From: Triangularia verruculosa
Lineage: Eukaryota; Ascomycota; Sordariomycetes; Sordariales; Podosporaceae
Reading direction: 5' to 3'
Assembly (NCBI GenBank): GCA_033296885.1
Contig: MU863994.1
Location: 47,428-111,427 of the forward strand
Length of the DNA: 64,000 nt
The notes under the pieces were generated by a model. That model was not told where the DNA came from and ran no database searches. It was given only the letters and a program-made list of their open reading frames with translations. Made by a program: the position numbers and the translations under genes. Every line of letters begins with the position of its first letter. Within the stretch, counting starts at the first letter, position 1. Of this stretch, positions 34,822-45,460 are shown piece by piece.

Positions 34822-36686
34822 TCATCTCCGAGACTTAATACGAACATGGAATCCCGAAGGCATCGTGAACCACTTTGTCTCCAGCGTCCACTCTCGCTCA
34901 GGGTTCAGTAGCTCAAACTGTGTGTATCTAGACTCAGCATAGAGCTCGCAGAAAGTGTAAGAATGTCATGTTCACTTACCTCGTACCGTTGCAACAACGA
35001 GGGGATGATCTTGTACACCTCAAAGTACGAAAGATTCTTGCCCAAACACACGCGGTGACCGGCTCCAAACTGACGGAGTTAATCTCGTGTAATCGCATTA
35101 CAGAGTGGACGAGGGAAGGAACGCACTGTCAACAGCGAGTTATACATAGTCCTCTTTTTATCCTCACCGCACATCCAACGCTCGGGTCGCCAGACATCAG
35201 GGTCATCTCCGTAGAGGCCTACTTCTCGGTGGACTGCCCATGGATTCTTGTGGGTAGTACAGGGTTAACAAGGTGTAAGCATATGCTCGCTGGGACAGCC
35301 TTACCATAGAGACTCTCGTTCCTGGTGGAATAAAGTACCCATCAACCTCCAAACCGCTTTGAGGCACAATACGCTCCAAGGGAAACCCAATCGGCGGATG
35401 CAAGCGCGACGCTTCTTTCACGCAAGCATCGAGATATGGCAACCGTTGTGACTCTTTCCATGTCACCAACTTGGAGATACGTCCTTCCCGTGCGGCACTG
35501 TCAATCTCCTTTTGCAAGGTAGCCAGTGTTTTGGGGTTCTTGAGAAGATGATACAGCACCACGCTTGCCATGATGCTGGTGGTGTCACCGCCTGCTTGGA
35601 TGTTGGAGTTTGTCCACGTGGGGAGGGCACTAATGGTCGTAAGTTTTGGATATCTGGCTGACTTTGATGCAAGTACTCACAGTTCAGGAAGAGTAGGATC
35701 TTTCCCAGCCTCACGGATGAAAGCGGAGAGGTAGTCCTTCTGGTTGATGTTTTCACGCTCTTCCTCTGTCAACGCAAGCCGCTCCTGGATTCGTGCCGCG
35801 CCGAACTCGGCGAGAGGATTCCTCTTGGCAGAGACTGGAATGAGCGGGTTGTCCTTCCAGAACTTGTCCAGCCATGGTGTCTGAGTGTTCTTGTATCGTC
35901 GTTAGTGCTCGTAGAGACAAGTACGATCTCACTGTCATAGGGTAAATATGAACTCACCGCGGCCACATCTCGGAAATATTTCCAGTTATTCTCAATGACA
36001 CCCTCGATATCACCACCCTTTTCAAGGAACCCCAATCGTCTTGAAAAGGTAACCTCGCCCATGATGTCAAACGTGAAGAGTTGCAGCCAGTCTGAGAGGT
36101 TAAACTCCCGCCCCTTGTCAGTAAACATCTCATCGAGTCTGGAAAAGAAATACTCGATGGTGGAGACGACCAGCGGTTCAAACCTCGTCAGGTTTGCGAT
36201 GGAGTAGAGGTTAGCAACTGGTCTTCTCATGCGCCTGTGAAGGTCCTCGTCGCGGGTCGCAAAGACATCGGGAATCTTGGCGCCTTTCATACGGGGTAAT
36301 ATCGAGTCGTAGAACTCGGACTGAGATATGCCGGATGAGAATTAGAGCCGTTGAAGCGGCAGACAAGACCGTACCTTCAGGAACTTGGCCTTGAAACCAT
36401 AAATCTTATCAACGGCATCCGGCTGAGAGATGAGCACGGCATTGGGACCAACCCGGACGACGGTGCCATAGCGACGATGCAGATCAGTATGCTTCTGATG
36501 GACATCTCCCGCCGCAACCCATGATCGGCGGACAAAGTCGGTGAGTGCGGCGGATGCCGGGCCGGGTATGTGACTGAGCCTGGAATGGGTGTGCAGTAAC
36601 CGGAGGATGACAACACCCGCACCAACGGCAAGGAGGATACTGCTCAGGTTCGCGGTTCGATCAGTAAAGCCCTTTAGGACATCCAT
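34822..36686 (-). CDS. Cytochrome P450 monooxygenase
   Basis: Seven exons: 36375-36686, 35958-36320, 35681-35889, 35305-35629, 35127-35246, 34980-35069 and 34822-34917, giving 504 residues. The N-terminal membrane anchor lies at about residues 13-32 (ANLSSILLAVGAGVVILRLL), followed by the proline hinge SHIPGPASA. I-helix oxygen-activation motif AGGDTTS, K-helix EASR, VWRPERW (PERF-like), and heme motif FGAGHRVCLGKN with the Cys ligand. It should reside on the ER with its domain in the cytosol, fed by a P450 reductase. In related aryl-aldehyde clusters a P450 oxidises the ring methyl; that role is inference. It diverges from the AtaL-like gene; the 252-base shared promoter has two cluster elements. 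Confidence 0.94.
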
Positions 36687-36816
36687 GATGAACGTTTTAG
36701 TAGGTAGGTACAATGCAAATTCGCTGCATGTGTGCAGATTGGTAGAGACTCTGCTCCGCTCCGACAGCTCATTGCTGGCTTATACCCCCATCATGATGGA
36801 ATAGCCCCTCATCATT

Positions 36817-36846
36817 ACTCGGGTCCTCCCTCAACCAACTCGGGTT
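36817..36846 (+). promoter_or_regulatory. Two cluster promoter elements, 21 bases apart
   Basis: An exact ACTCGGGTC at 36817-36825 and ACTCGGGTT at 36838-36846, in the same orientation with a start-to-start spacing of two helical turns. They sit in the compact divergent promoter between the P450 and the AtaL-like gene, ideal for cooperative binding. Confidence 0.75.
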
Positions 36847-36938
36847 CTCACCACAACAGCTTACAACAATGCTCTTCAACATCAGCCTACCCACGCCATC
36901 CATGATGTTATCAATATCGAGGCAATACTGAAGCGAAA

Positions 36939-37518
36939 ATGGCAACCTTCAACCTCTCCTACACCGCCCCAATAAACCCCCCCGGCGCCTCCCCAATCCT
37001 CACCCAGTCTCAAATCTGGGAGTGCATCAAGCGCAAAGTCCGACACGCAGAACATTTCGTGCCAGCAATCACCAAGACCGAGATCCTTTCCGAGTCCAAA
37101 GAAGGAGAAACAGTCGTCTCCCTCAAGCGACGCATAACATTTGCTCCCGGCGGCCACCCCGCCGGCGCCGAGAACGCCGTCGAAACATGCCACTTTTTTG
37201 AGCCATGCCGTGTTGACTTTGTGGGCGCAGACGGAAGCGCAATCATCAACGCTGTGAGCCGGGGTCCTGGTGTTGAAGCTCAGGATTTGAACTACACTTA
37301 TATTTTTGAGTGGCGACATCCCGAGTTGGAAGCGGGCAGTGAAGAGGCAGCGAAACAGAGGGAGGCTGATTGGGCGGTGAGTGCCCTCCTGGACGGGTTG
37401 TCTGTGATCAGAGGGTGCAGGTTTGCTAACATACATTGGCGGATAGACCACTCAGCTGGCTGTTAACGCGACCATTGCGACTATGAGACGCATGGTGAGC
37501 GAAGGGGTTGTGGGATGA
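36939..37518 (+). CDS. AtaL-like (DUF1857) small protein, SRPBCC/START-like fold
   Basis: Two exons, 36939-37376 and 37447-37518, 169 residues. Motifs of the DUF1857/AtaL family: LSYTAPINPPGASPILTQSQIWECI, HAEHFVPAI, TCHFFEPCRVDFVGADGS, YTYIFEWRHPE, and the C-terminal helix TTQLAVNATIATMRRMV. The predicted fold is a hydrophobic-cavity helix-grip barrel (family knowledge). Members recur in fungal metabolite clusters, including the acetylaranotin cluster, but their reaction is largely unknown. Possible roles are a non-enzymatic ligand carrier, a cyclase or a dehydratase-like aid for reactive aldehyde intermediates. No signal peptide. Co-regulated with the P450 by location and the two shared promoter elements. 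Confidence 0.88.
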
Positions 37519-39330
37519 TGCCAAGGTGGTAACAGCGTATTTTGCCATTGGATATGTGCCGAGTTACTTCACTGCTACTCTCGTTATAATTCATTGGAAC
37601 AAAAACCATAGTTGTGAATCTTACCACCCGGCTCAGGGGTTTAGATAGGGGGCTAATTTTGCGCCGTTGAGGACTGAAGTTCCAGGACGCCAGCCCTACA
37701 CATAATCTTGGCAGAAACGGCACCGGAAAGACTGTTCCGGAGCTGTTGTGTCGCCCAACATGCACTCACTGTGTCTATAGGGCTGCTGTCTATAGGTGGG
37801 CGAGACAGAGCATCGGCTGTGTCTCACAGCAGACGCAAGTAAGAAAGCACACTATGTGACACGGTCGATCCCGACAAGCTATCTTCTGCTAAGTTACACT
37901 ATGGGGTAGATCAGTTCCATGAAACCAACGTCCAGTCCGAAGAGATAAGCAAACAGCAATCAAGCTCAACATGGAGTCCGAGCCTGCATTGGAGCCAGGT
38001 TCCCTTGAAAAGCAGACTGAAAACACCCGTGTAGAAATGACCCCCACCTAGCCTCTTTCACGGATTGCCGTATATTGTTGACGCGGCCGGAAGTCGGAAG
38101 AGAGGGCCGTTCCATGGTCGAGGACGCTGAAGGATTCAACCTGCTGCGTTGTGGGTGACACAAAAGGGGCGGGGAACCGGTGGTGCTGATGCCGGTAATA
38201 CAGTTATGTCCGGAGAGTGCTTCGTGTCTCAACACACCCTCTGGCAATGTGGCGGTTGACGCTGGGCGCCCGTGATGATGGAGAGTTGGAGTCATGGGTA
38301 GGTATACATAAGGTACGGTCCCTAGAAGGGGGACAGCGGTGGGAGAACCGAATGCTGAAAAAGTCAGTTCAACACCCGAACCAAAGAATTGCTACTACTT
38401 TTGAGAGATGATGTGATCAGAGTGTTGAGGCCATCGTGGGGGTTGTAGGGTAAATGATGGGCCACGCTGACTGTGAATGGCTACATTTACGAGAAACACG
38501 ATGAAAATCCATACGTGGCGGCCTCACTTCAGCCCCCCAACTGAGACTGCGTGCACACCTGGGTGTGAGTCGGGTCCGTCGAGATGCCAGCAACTCGGGT
38601 CCTCGGCGAAAGTCAGGGGAATCCCGGGTGGAAAGGTTGGGACACGAGGCTCAGAAAAGGAATAATAGAGGTTGATTATGGGACCAACCCCGATCCCAGA
38701 CAGTGGCCATGATATTGCACCCATGCTGCAAGGTGCAAGCGTGTAAGCTCTGCAGCAAACGGTGGCCAATCGGTTTTTCTTATCAGCCGCGCCAAGTCTG
38801 CAATAGGCATGCCGCCGATGCAGTTTGCTGAGTGAGGTGGCCAAGGGAGTATTGGAAAGACCAGGACCAAAGCAGGGGATCATGACCGGAAGACGGATGT
38901 CGAGTGAGGGGAACTTGCGGCTCTTCGAGAAAGGCCGTTGAGAGGTGCCGATGAGAGGATCAGGTGACGGCTTGCCTCCCCGCTTCCCATTCTGAAACCT
39001 GATGTCCAATATCTAACCCCGCACTGTCGAGGCAGAGCTCTTGCATTGTGCAAAGAGACGACGGTCTCAGAACAGATCCTACGAAGCAGGTGACGTCGCA
39101 CCCAGATCCCCAAGCCGCTGCACACGCCCCATAGGGGGGTGACAGCGTTAAAGATTCTAGCCGGCCACCGAGACCTTACAGATGTCTGCAGCGACGGAGG
39201 GGTATCATCGCTATAACATTGTCTTCATCTTTCTTCTCTCTCTTTTGTAGACTGGACAGCGCTGGACAATTCCTGTTCGTTTCAAACATCGACGGGCATA
39301 TCGAGGTTCAACCCTTGACACATCAATCCC
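37519..39330. other. Long intergenic region upstream of the MYB gene
   Basis: 1.8 kb without a convincing gene on either strand. It holds the 3' end region of the AtaL-like gene and the promoter of the MYB regulator, including one exact cluster element at 38593 and a near copy (GAGTCGGGTCC) at 38567. Some frames of 60-160 codons exist but show no family match or splice logic. A small or non-coding transcript cannot be excluded. Confidence 0.5.
38593..38601 (+). promoter_or_regulatory. Cluster promoter element upstream of the MYB regulator
   Basis: An exact ACTCGGGTC (full AACTCGGGTCC) 738 bases upstream of the MYB start codon. A diverged copy lies 27 bases before it. Presence in the regulator's own promoter would permit autoregulation. 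Confidence 0.7.
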
Positions 39331-40758
39331 ATGTCGGGCCAGGTTTCTAGGCGGGAACGAAGGTGGTGGACGAAGGACGAAGACGACATTCTCAGAGATT
39401 GGGCCAAGGTGCAAAGTACCAACCCCTTCCACCACAAGCCTCGGTGAAGTATTTGTGTGAATCTCGCTGACTTGGTGGGCAAAAGTCGATACACACGGCG
39501 CTGTCAAAAACTGGAATGAGGTGGCAGCTTTGCTGCCTGACAGGACGAACAAGGATTGCCGTAAGCGATGGCACAAGGTACGAGTCGATATCAAGAGGGG
39601 GGCGTGGACCCCCGACGAGGATAGGAAGCTACGACAGGCTGTGGCGCAGGCTGGATTAAAGTCAGTGTGCCCCTTGATACACTAACATGTATCTTGTCAC
39701 CTGACTTGTCATTAACTGGGAGCAGATGGTCAGCAGTGTCCAAGATGATGCAAACGCGGAACGCCGACCGTAAGTCGTTCCATACCTATCTGTCAAGCTG
39801 TTGGTTCCGAAATATCTGACGAGAGATGATTGCATCCTACGGGCAGAATGCGCCAAAAGATGGCAACAAGTGCTCGGGCCGGACCACAGACATGATCCCT
39901 GGACCCCTGAAGAGGATAGAATACTACAGAAAGCAGTTGCAAAATATGGCAACAACTGGAAGCAGATTGGACTGTTGGAGCTGCCAGATCGCTCAACCCA
40001 TGATATCAGAAATCGGTAAGCACAAGACCACGGGCCGCCCCCATCCCCCCCCCCCGGTTCCCAGTTGGCGCTAACAGATCCTTGGGTGCAGTAGCGTCGC
40101 CTTAAATCGACGGAAACGTCGGTCCAGGGCCCCATCGAATGACGACCCTTCCACTTCAACGCAATATCTCTCGGACGACAACGCAGACGACAACAGTTCG
40201 AGCGGCGAAGAATCCGACTTGAGCTCCGATGATGCCGAATTAGCCAACTTGAACGAGGACCAACACATGATGATGGAAGTCGACGCCGCCCCGGCCCCAC
40301 CAACACCCACACTGTCGGAAACCTTGGCAGATGCGTCCATCTTTTCCAACTGGGAAATGGCCAGCCCGGCAACAATGTTGACGCAGGTGCGACCGCTGGA
40401 TGCAGACTCCCATCCGTGGCTTTGGTTCTCAACTGAATCAAGCTCCTCGGGACAAACTCCCGATCAGCACCTCTCGCCGGAAAACCTGAGCCTGGCGTTT
40501 GAGAGTGGCCAGGACATGGGTCACTTGATGGGTGGCGGGGAGATTCAAGTTGCTCCACAAATTTCCCAAAACGAGAACCCTCAGAGTGCTGCTCCAGCAA
40601 CGCAGCAGCCACCCCAACAAGACTACCGAGGACAGGCTGAAGCACCTGGAAGTGTCACTGTTCTCCTGAGGCAAGCTGACTCGCAGCTCGCACAGCAGGT
40701 TATTGGCAATCTGTTAAACCTCAATGCAGACGTGGTAATCCGTCTGCTCAAAGATTGA
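39331..40758 (+). CDS. Three-repeat MYB transcription factor, likely cluster regulator
   Basis: Five exons, 39331-39415, 39486-39660, 39726-39769, 39847-40015 and 40092-40758, all in phase, 379 residues. Three SANT/MYB repeats at the N-terminus: RRWWTKDEDDILRDWAK...NWNEVAALLPDRTNKDCRKRW, then RGAWTPDEDRKLRQAVAQAG...KRWQQVLG, then DPWTPEEDRILQKAVAKYG...LPDRSTHDIRNR, with the spaced Trp residues of each repeat visible. A basic patch NRRKRRSR (nuclear localisation) follows, then a strongly acidic Ser/Asp-rich stretch that may activate transcription, and a Gln/Pro-rich tail. The C-terminal helix LLRQADSQLAQQVIGNLLNL may dimerise. MYB factors of this kind regulate cichorine-like clusters. It is the only DNA-binding protein in the cluster, so it is the prime candidate to bind ACTCGGGTC. 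Confidence 0.9.
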
Positions 40759-41021
40759 TGGCTGTGCTCCACATTGTTGACTTGGCCAGTCAGGGGCACA
40801 TTCAGGGGTATTTTCTATGCATGGACCGAAGTGGTCGTGGTCTTCATTTTAATGTACATCGACGGGCCTGTCTCTTAGCATATATGGAATGTTTGGTCAA
40901 ATACGAATCATGTAGTAGCCTACTGCTCTATCATTGTAATATCTTTGTTCTGGAGTTAACATTGACCGAGTTGAATGACGTTAACAAGGTTGCTCGCAAT
41001 TACCGCTGTTTTCTGTTAGCA

Positions 41022-41053
41022 GACCCGAGTTGTTGGCACGCGCGACTCGGGTC
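41022..41053. promoter_or_regulatory. Inverted pair of cluster promoter elements
   Basis: GACCCGAGT at 41022-41030 and ACTCGGGTC at 41045-41053 form an everted/inverted pair with a 14-base spacer, 141 bases upstream of the aryl-acid reductase ATG. It is the only perfect inverted pair in the cluster. The flanking 435-base gap 40759-41193 holds nothing else recognisable. Confidence 0.78.
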
Positions 41054-41193
41054 TCACTCTTGAACGAGCCAGAGTCCCATTCAACACCATATTGACAGAA
41101 TATTTTGCAATGTCACTTAAAGTCTAATCTTGACTGCAAAACCACTCCTCACTGAGACCAAGGCCACAAGACACTCCAAAAGAGGCCGTTCCG

Positions 41194-44100
41194 ATGCGTG
41201 CTTTCATTCCTCCGAGGGTGACTCTTGAGCCTGACCGACAAGATGCCATCCGTTCTCTCTCCGACATTGTCGAGTTCCACGCCGAAAAGAATCCCGACTA
41301 CTTGTTTTGTGTTCAAGCTGAAAAGAAACCAGGTCTTGATGGGTACTCTTTGAACCGTGTGACTTATACCACCCTGAAGTGGGCTATTACGAACTGCTGC
41401 CAATGGCTGGAAGCACATTTGTCTCATCTTCAACAACGTACTCGGCGGGGGCAAGGTGATGCTGATGGATCACAAGGACCGATAGTCCTACTGATGGAGA
41501 GCGATCTCGGTCTGGCCGTCTACATCCTGGCTCTTATGAGATTGGGCATACCGGCGGTTCTGCTCTCAACAAGGCTCAGCGCGACCGCAATTCACCATCT
41601 CATCGGGCGCACTGGAGCCACAACAGTCATTGCCTCGCAGCGTCTCCGTTCGATGCTAGACGAGCCAGCCCCGGCGGTCGATACCAAGCTCCAGAATGGT
41701 GAACCCCAAAACAAAGGCCTTCAGGTCTTCACCGCCGCCGGGTACCAAACTTTCCTGAACGACCTGGACTCCCCTCTGGAGACCAATGTGTCGGTGCAGA
41801 CCACCAATCCAGCGCTAATTCTGCACTCATCCGGCACATCTGGACTCCCAAAACCAATCTACTGCACCCACGCCCACTTCCTCGCTTTCTCTCAATGTCA
41901 CGAGTTTGAAACGGCAGAACAACGCCAAGGTCTAACCGTCTCGTCATCGCCCTTCTTTCACGTAAGCGCCTCCCCCTTCAGGTTCACAACACAGCCGCGC
42001 AGTTACCTAACCACCATCATAGGGCTTCGGCCTAGTACCAATGTGCCTCTCCCTCGGCATCGGCAAAACCTTCTGCATCCCCCCCTCCTCCGAACTCCCC
42101 ACCGGCTCCTCCATCGTCCAGCTCCTCCAAGCCTCCAGCTCCAAAGCCCTGCTGACTGTCCCTTCACTTCTCGAAGACATCGCCTCCCTCCCAGACAACA
42201 AAGGAGTAACCGCCCTCCAACAACTCGATTTCGTCGCCTTTGGAGGCGGCCTCCCGAAGCCTTCTATCGGCCAACGTCTTGATGCAGCAGGTGTAAGACT
42301 CATCAACCACTACGGCGCGACCGAGACAGGACCCCTAACCCCGTTTTTTGTCCCGCCTGCTGGACATGACTGGCGGTTTATTCGGTTGAGAAGGGATATT
42401 GACCACGCGATGGAGGTGGAGCTGATGCCAACGACAACAGATGGTGAATTTTCCGGTCGGGCGTATAAACTCAGCATGCGGCCATTTGGCTGGACAGAAC
42501 GCTTCGAACTACAAGACTTGCTCCTCGCTCGGGAGGGTTTCCCTGGGGAGTTTCGTATCGCGGGACGAACAGACGATCTGATTTGTCTTGCTACCGGGGA
42601 GAAGGTCCGCCCGACGATGCTGGAGACTATCCTCCAACAGCATGACAAAGTCAAGACTGCCGTTGCGTTTGGGGATGCGCAGTTCGAGATTGGGGTTATT
42701 GTTGAGACGACAACGAGGGAGGTGGCTGACGGGGATGAGCTAAGGGGGGAGATATGGCCTCTGGTGGAGGAGGCAGGGAGGCAGATGGATGCCCATGCGA
42801 GGGTTTCTTCCCCGGCGGCGATTTTGTTTGTTGGTTCTGGGGCTCTGCCGAGGTCGGATAAGGGGACTGTGTTGAGGAGGGAGGTGAATCGGGTTTTTGA
42901 GAGGGAGATTGCGGGCGTGTATAGGTGTATTGATGCTATGGCCAGTGCGCCGGCGTTTGATCTTTCTTCGCCGCGGGAAAGCGTCAGGGGTTTGGTCAAA
43001 GCGGTGATGGCGTTTAGGGGGGGGTATTGGTCGGATGAGGATGACTTTTTCGAGCTTGGGATGGATAGCTTGCAGGCGACGAGGTTGCGGAGACTGTTGG
43101 TTGCTTCGCTGAGAGCGGCCGCGCAAGAAGGTAGAAATCGGGAGGTGGATGTTAGGAACGTGGCTGACGATGTTGTTTATCGCAATCCTTCTGTCAGTCG
43201 GCTTGCTGAGGCCATTGTAACGCAAAACACAATTCAGAATGGACTGTCGAGCTTGGGTCACCTGGAGCAAATTGCGGACAGGTACTCCAACGTGACTTCA
43301 GAAACCATTGCGCAACGGGCAGTCGTGGTCATGACCGGCAGCACTGGAAGTCTTGGGTCGTTTATTCTGGCCCAACTTGTCAAAGTCCCGACAGTGGCCG
43401 GGGTTATCGCTCTCATCAGACCCTCAGCCGAACCAGCGCAGGAAAGGCAGAAGAATGCCTTGAAAGCCCGAAACATCAAGCTGTCCGACTCAGAGTGGTC
43501 AAAGATACAGATCTACGAGGCAGACGTGGGGGCGCCCTTTCTTGACCTGGACAGTGGCGTGTACCAGCAAATCGCATCCAAAGCCACACATGTGGTGCAC
43601 GCTGCCTGGCCAATGAACTTCAACATGTCCCTCCAGTCTTTTGGTTCCGCCTTTCGAGCTCTGCAGAACTTGATACAGCTAACTTCCGAGTCTCACCGAC
43701 TCCAGCCATCGAAGAGACCTCGCTTTCTATTCATTTCATCCATATCCACAGTCGGGAACTATCCCTCTCTTCACGGAGAGCGTCTTGTGCCAGAAGAGGC
43801 TGTCAGTGGCCAAAACTGCGCTCTTGAACTGGGGTACGCAGAAGCAAAGTTGGTATGCGAGAAGATAGTCGAGCGAGCAGCGCGCGATTACCCCCAGATC
43901 CAGACAGGTTTTGCGCGTGTGGGCCAAATCGCCGGCTCTCGGAGTGGATATTGGAACGTGGATGAACATTTTGTTGCGCTTGTCGCCTCGTCGTGCAAAA
44001 TCCGCCTCATTCCAGATCTTCAAGGGGTGAGTAGAAATGGAACGTGCCTTGGTGAAAGTGGCCTTGCTAACCAGATGCTCAGACTCTTTCTTGGCTGCCA

Positions 44101-44487
44101 GTCGATGCTACTGCAGCAGCGGTAGTCGATATTTTGCTCAACGATCAGCCACCGGAGCTTGTCTACCACTTGGAGAACCCAGTACGGCAAAGCTGGCATG
44201 AAATGATCACGCTCTTGTCCAGTGAGTTGGGGTTCGCTTCTACACAAGTGGTGTCGTTTGAGGAATGGGTGGAAGCTGTCATGTCAGCGCCAGATCAGGG
44301 TAACCCTGCGAAGAAACTGTCGCGTTTTCTGGAGAATGAGTTTCGCAAGATGTCGTGCGGAGGGATAATCTTGGACACCGTCTTGGCTCGGAAGGCTTCA
44401 CCTACACTGAGAGGATTGGGGCCAGTTGACAGTGACCAGGTGCGGTTGTATATCAAGTACTGGAAGCATAGCGGTGTGCTGGGTTGA
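41194..44487 (+). CDS. NRPS-like aryl carboxylic acid reductase (A-T-R)
   Basis: Three exons, 41194-41961, 42023-44026 and 44083-44487, 1,058 residues. Adenylation domain (about 1-560): LILHSSGTSGLPKPIYCTH (ATP loop), INHYGATETGPL, GRTDDLICLATGEKVRP. Thiolation domain: DDFFELGMDSLQATRLR, with the phosphopantetheine Ser near residue 605. Thioester reductase domain (about 690-1058): VVMTGSTGSLGSFILAQL (NADPH Rossmann loop), FISSISTVGNYP, and LGYAEAKLVCEKI (YxxxK catalytic pair). There is no condensation domain, so it does not make peptides. Such enzymes adenylate an aryl acid released by a non-reducing PKS and release the aldehyde. Neighbouring the PKS in the same orientation, it should reduce the methylated orsellinic-type acid. 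The promoter carries an inverted pair of cluster elements. Confidence 0.95.
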
Positions 44488-45460
44488 TGATAGGGTACAT
44501 ACGGGGATTATTTGCTCCAGAAACTCACACCAAAGCATTGCTATGAAATGTGACGTGGGATCATGTACGTATCAAGCGAGGTAATCCGATAGCCAGTGTG
44601 TAAGCTACCTAAAGTAGGTTGCTGTTACATAATTCTTGAATGACAACAGCTTGGTTACCTACACAACTGGTAGACGGCACGAGGTCCGAGGTCTTTGATA
44701 CCTAAACTATGATGTAGTGGACCAGGCCCATGATAGCCTTCGTCACTGGGTACCTCGTGAGCGATAGGCGCCTTTTGGGTAGCCGACAGATACGAGAACG
44801 CCGCCATCATGGATGCTATCTTAGGTTCCTACCTACATACCGGCGGAGTGATAGGATATCGTGCGGCAATTACCTTGAATCATCTTATAGGTCTTTGATA
44901 GAATGCTGCTTTGTGCCTGTCGAGGCTGCTGGGACCCGAGCTGGGTCTTATGAGCGAGATGACCTGCACTGGGATTACCGCTTTGAGGAGAAACTCTAAC
45001 CCTACAATCCAACAACGGTATTCAACTTCCTCAGTAGTGAACAGTTTCTTGATGGCAGCTGACCAAACTCGACATAGAGCTTGTTATTCGAATATAGCAA
45101 TTCTTGCGAGAAACCAGGTTTGCATACTAGTGGTTATCGGTCACACTGCCTTATTTGCGCTGGACTAAGCTCTCATGAGGATCCGTGTCAAGACTGCGTG
45201 GTGACATCCCTTCAAGCACGGACCCGAGTTGACACCCCTGAGATCAAGGTCGATCCAGGCTGTTCTTGTCCTTATGGGAACGTTGAGTTGCTGTCTTGAT
45301 AGCGGTTGATATCTTAAGGAATAGTAAGCTTCTGGTGCTCAACTTGATCGCAGCAACCAAAACCTCCATTCAACACGAGGAGTCACTCAGCAAATTGGCT
45401 GACAAGACCTACACATCCACCTCACATCGGAACCTTGGCTCAACGCCACCAACCACAGAC
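44488..45460. other. Promoter region of the polyketide synthase
   Basis: 973 bases between the reductase stop and the PKS start. It holds an exact cluster element (45221) and a variant (GACCCGAGC at 44933). No open frame long enough, or similar enough, to be a starter-unit acyltransferase domain was found, which supports the PKS beginning at its KS domain. Confidence 0.6.
45221..45229 (-). promoter_or_regulatory. Cluster promoter element upstream of the PKS
   Basis: GACCCGAGT on the plus strand (AACTCGGGTCC on the minus strand), 232 bases upstream of the PKS start. A one-base variant lies at 44933-44941. Confidence 0.75.

Noticed and set aside
38524..39009. 161-codon minus-strand frame in the long gap before the MYB gene
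   Set aside because: No recognisable domain, no splice partners and codon use unlike the neighbours; probably chance in a GC-balanced region.
39662..40645. 327-codon minus-strand frame opposite the MYB gene
   Set aside because: It overlaps well-supported MYB exons on the other strand, including the MYB repeats; an antisense shadow.
42310..43270. Long minus-strand frames opposite the aryl-acid reductase
   Set aside because: Antisense shadows of the A and T domains with low-complexity Arg/Pro content.
44730..45460. A missing SAT domain encoded upstream of the PKS
   Set aside because: The frames here are short and show no GxCxG-type acyltransferase motif; no splice set assembles one.
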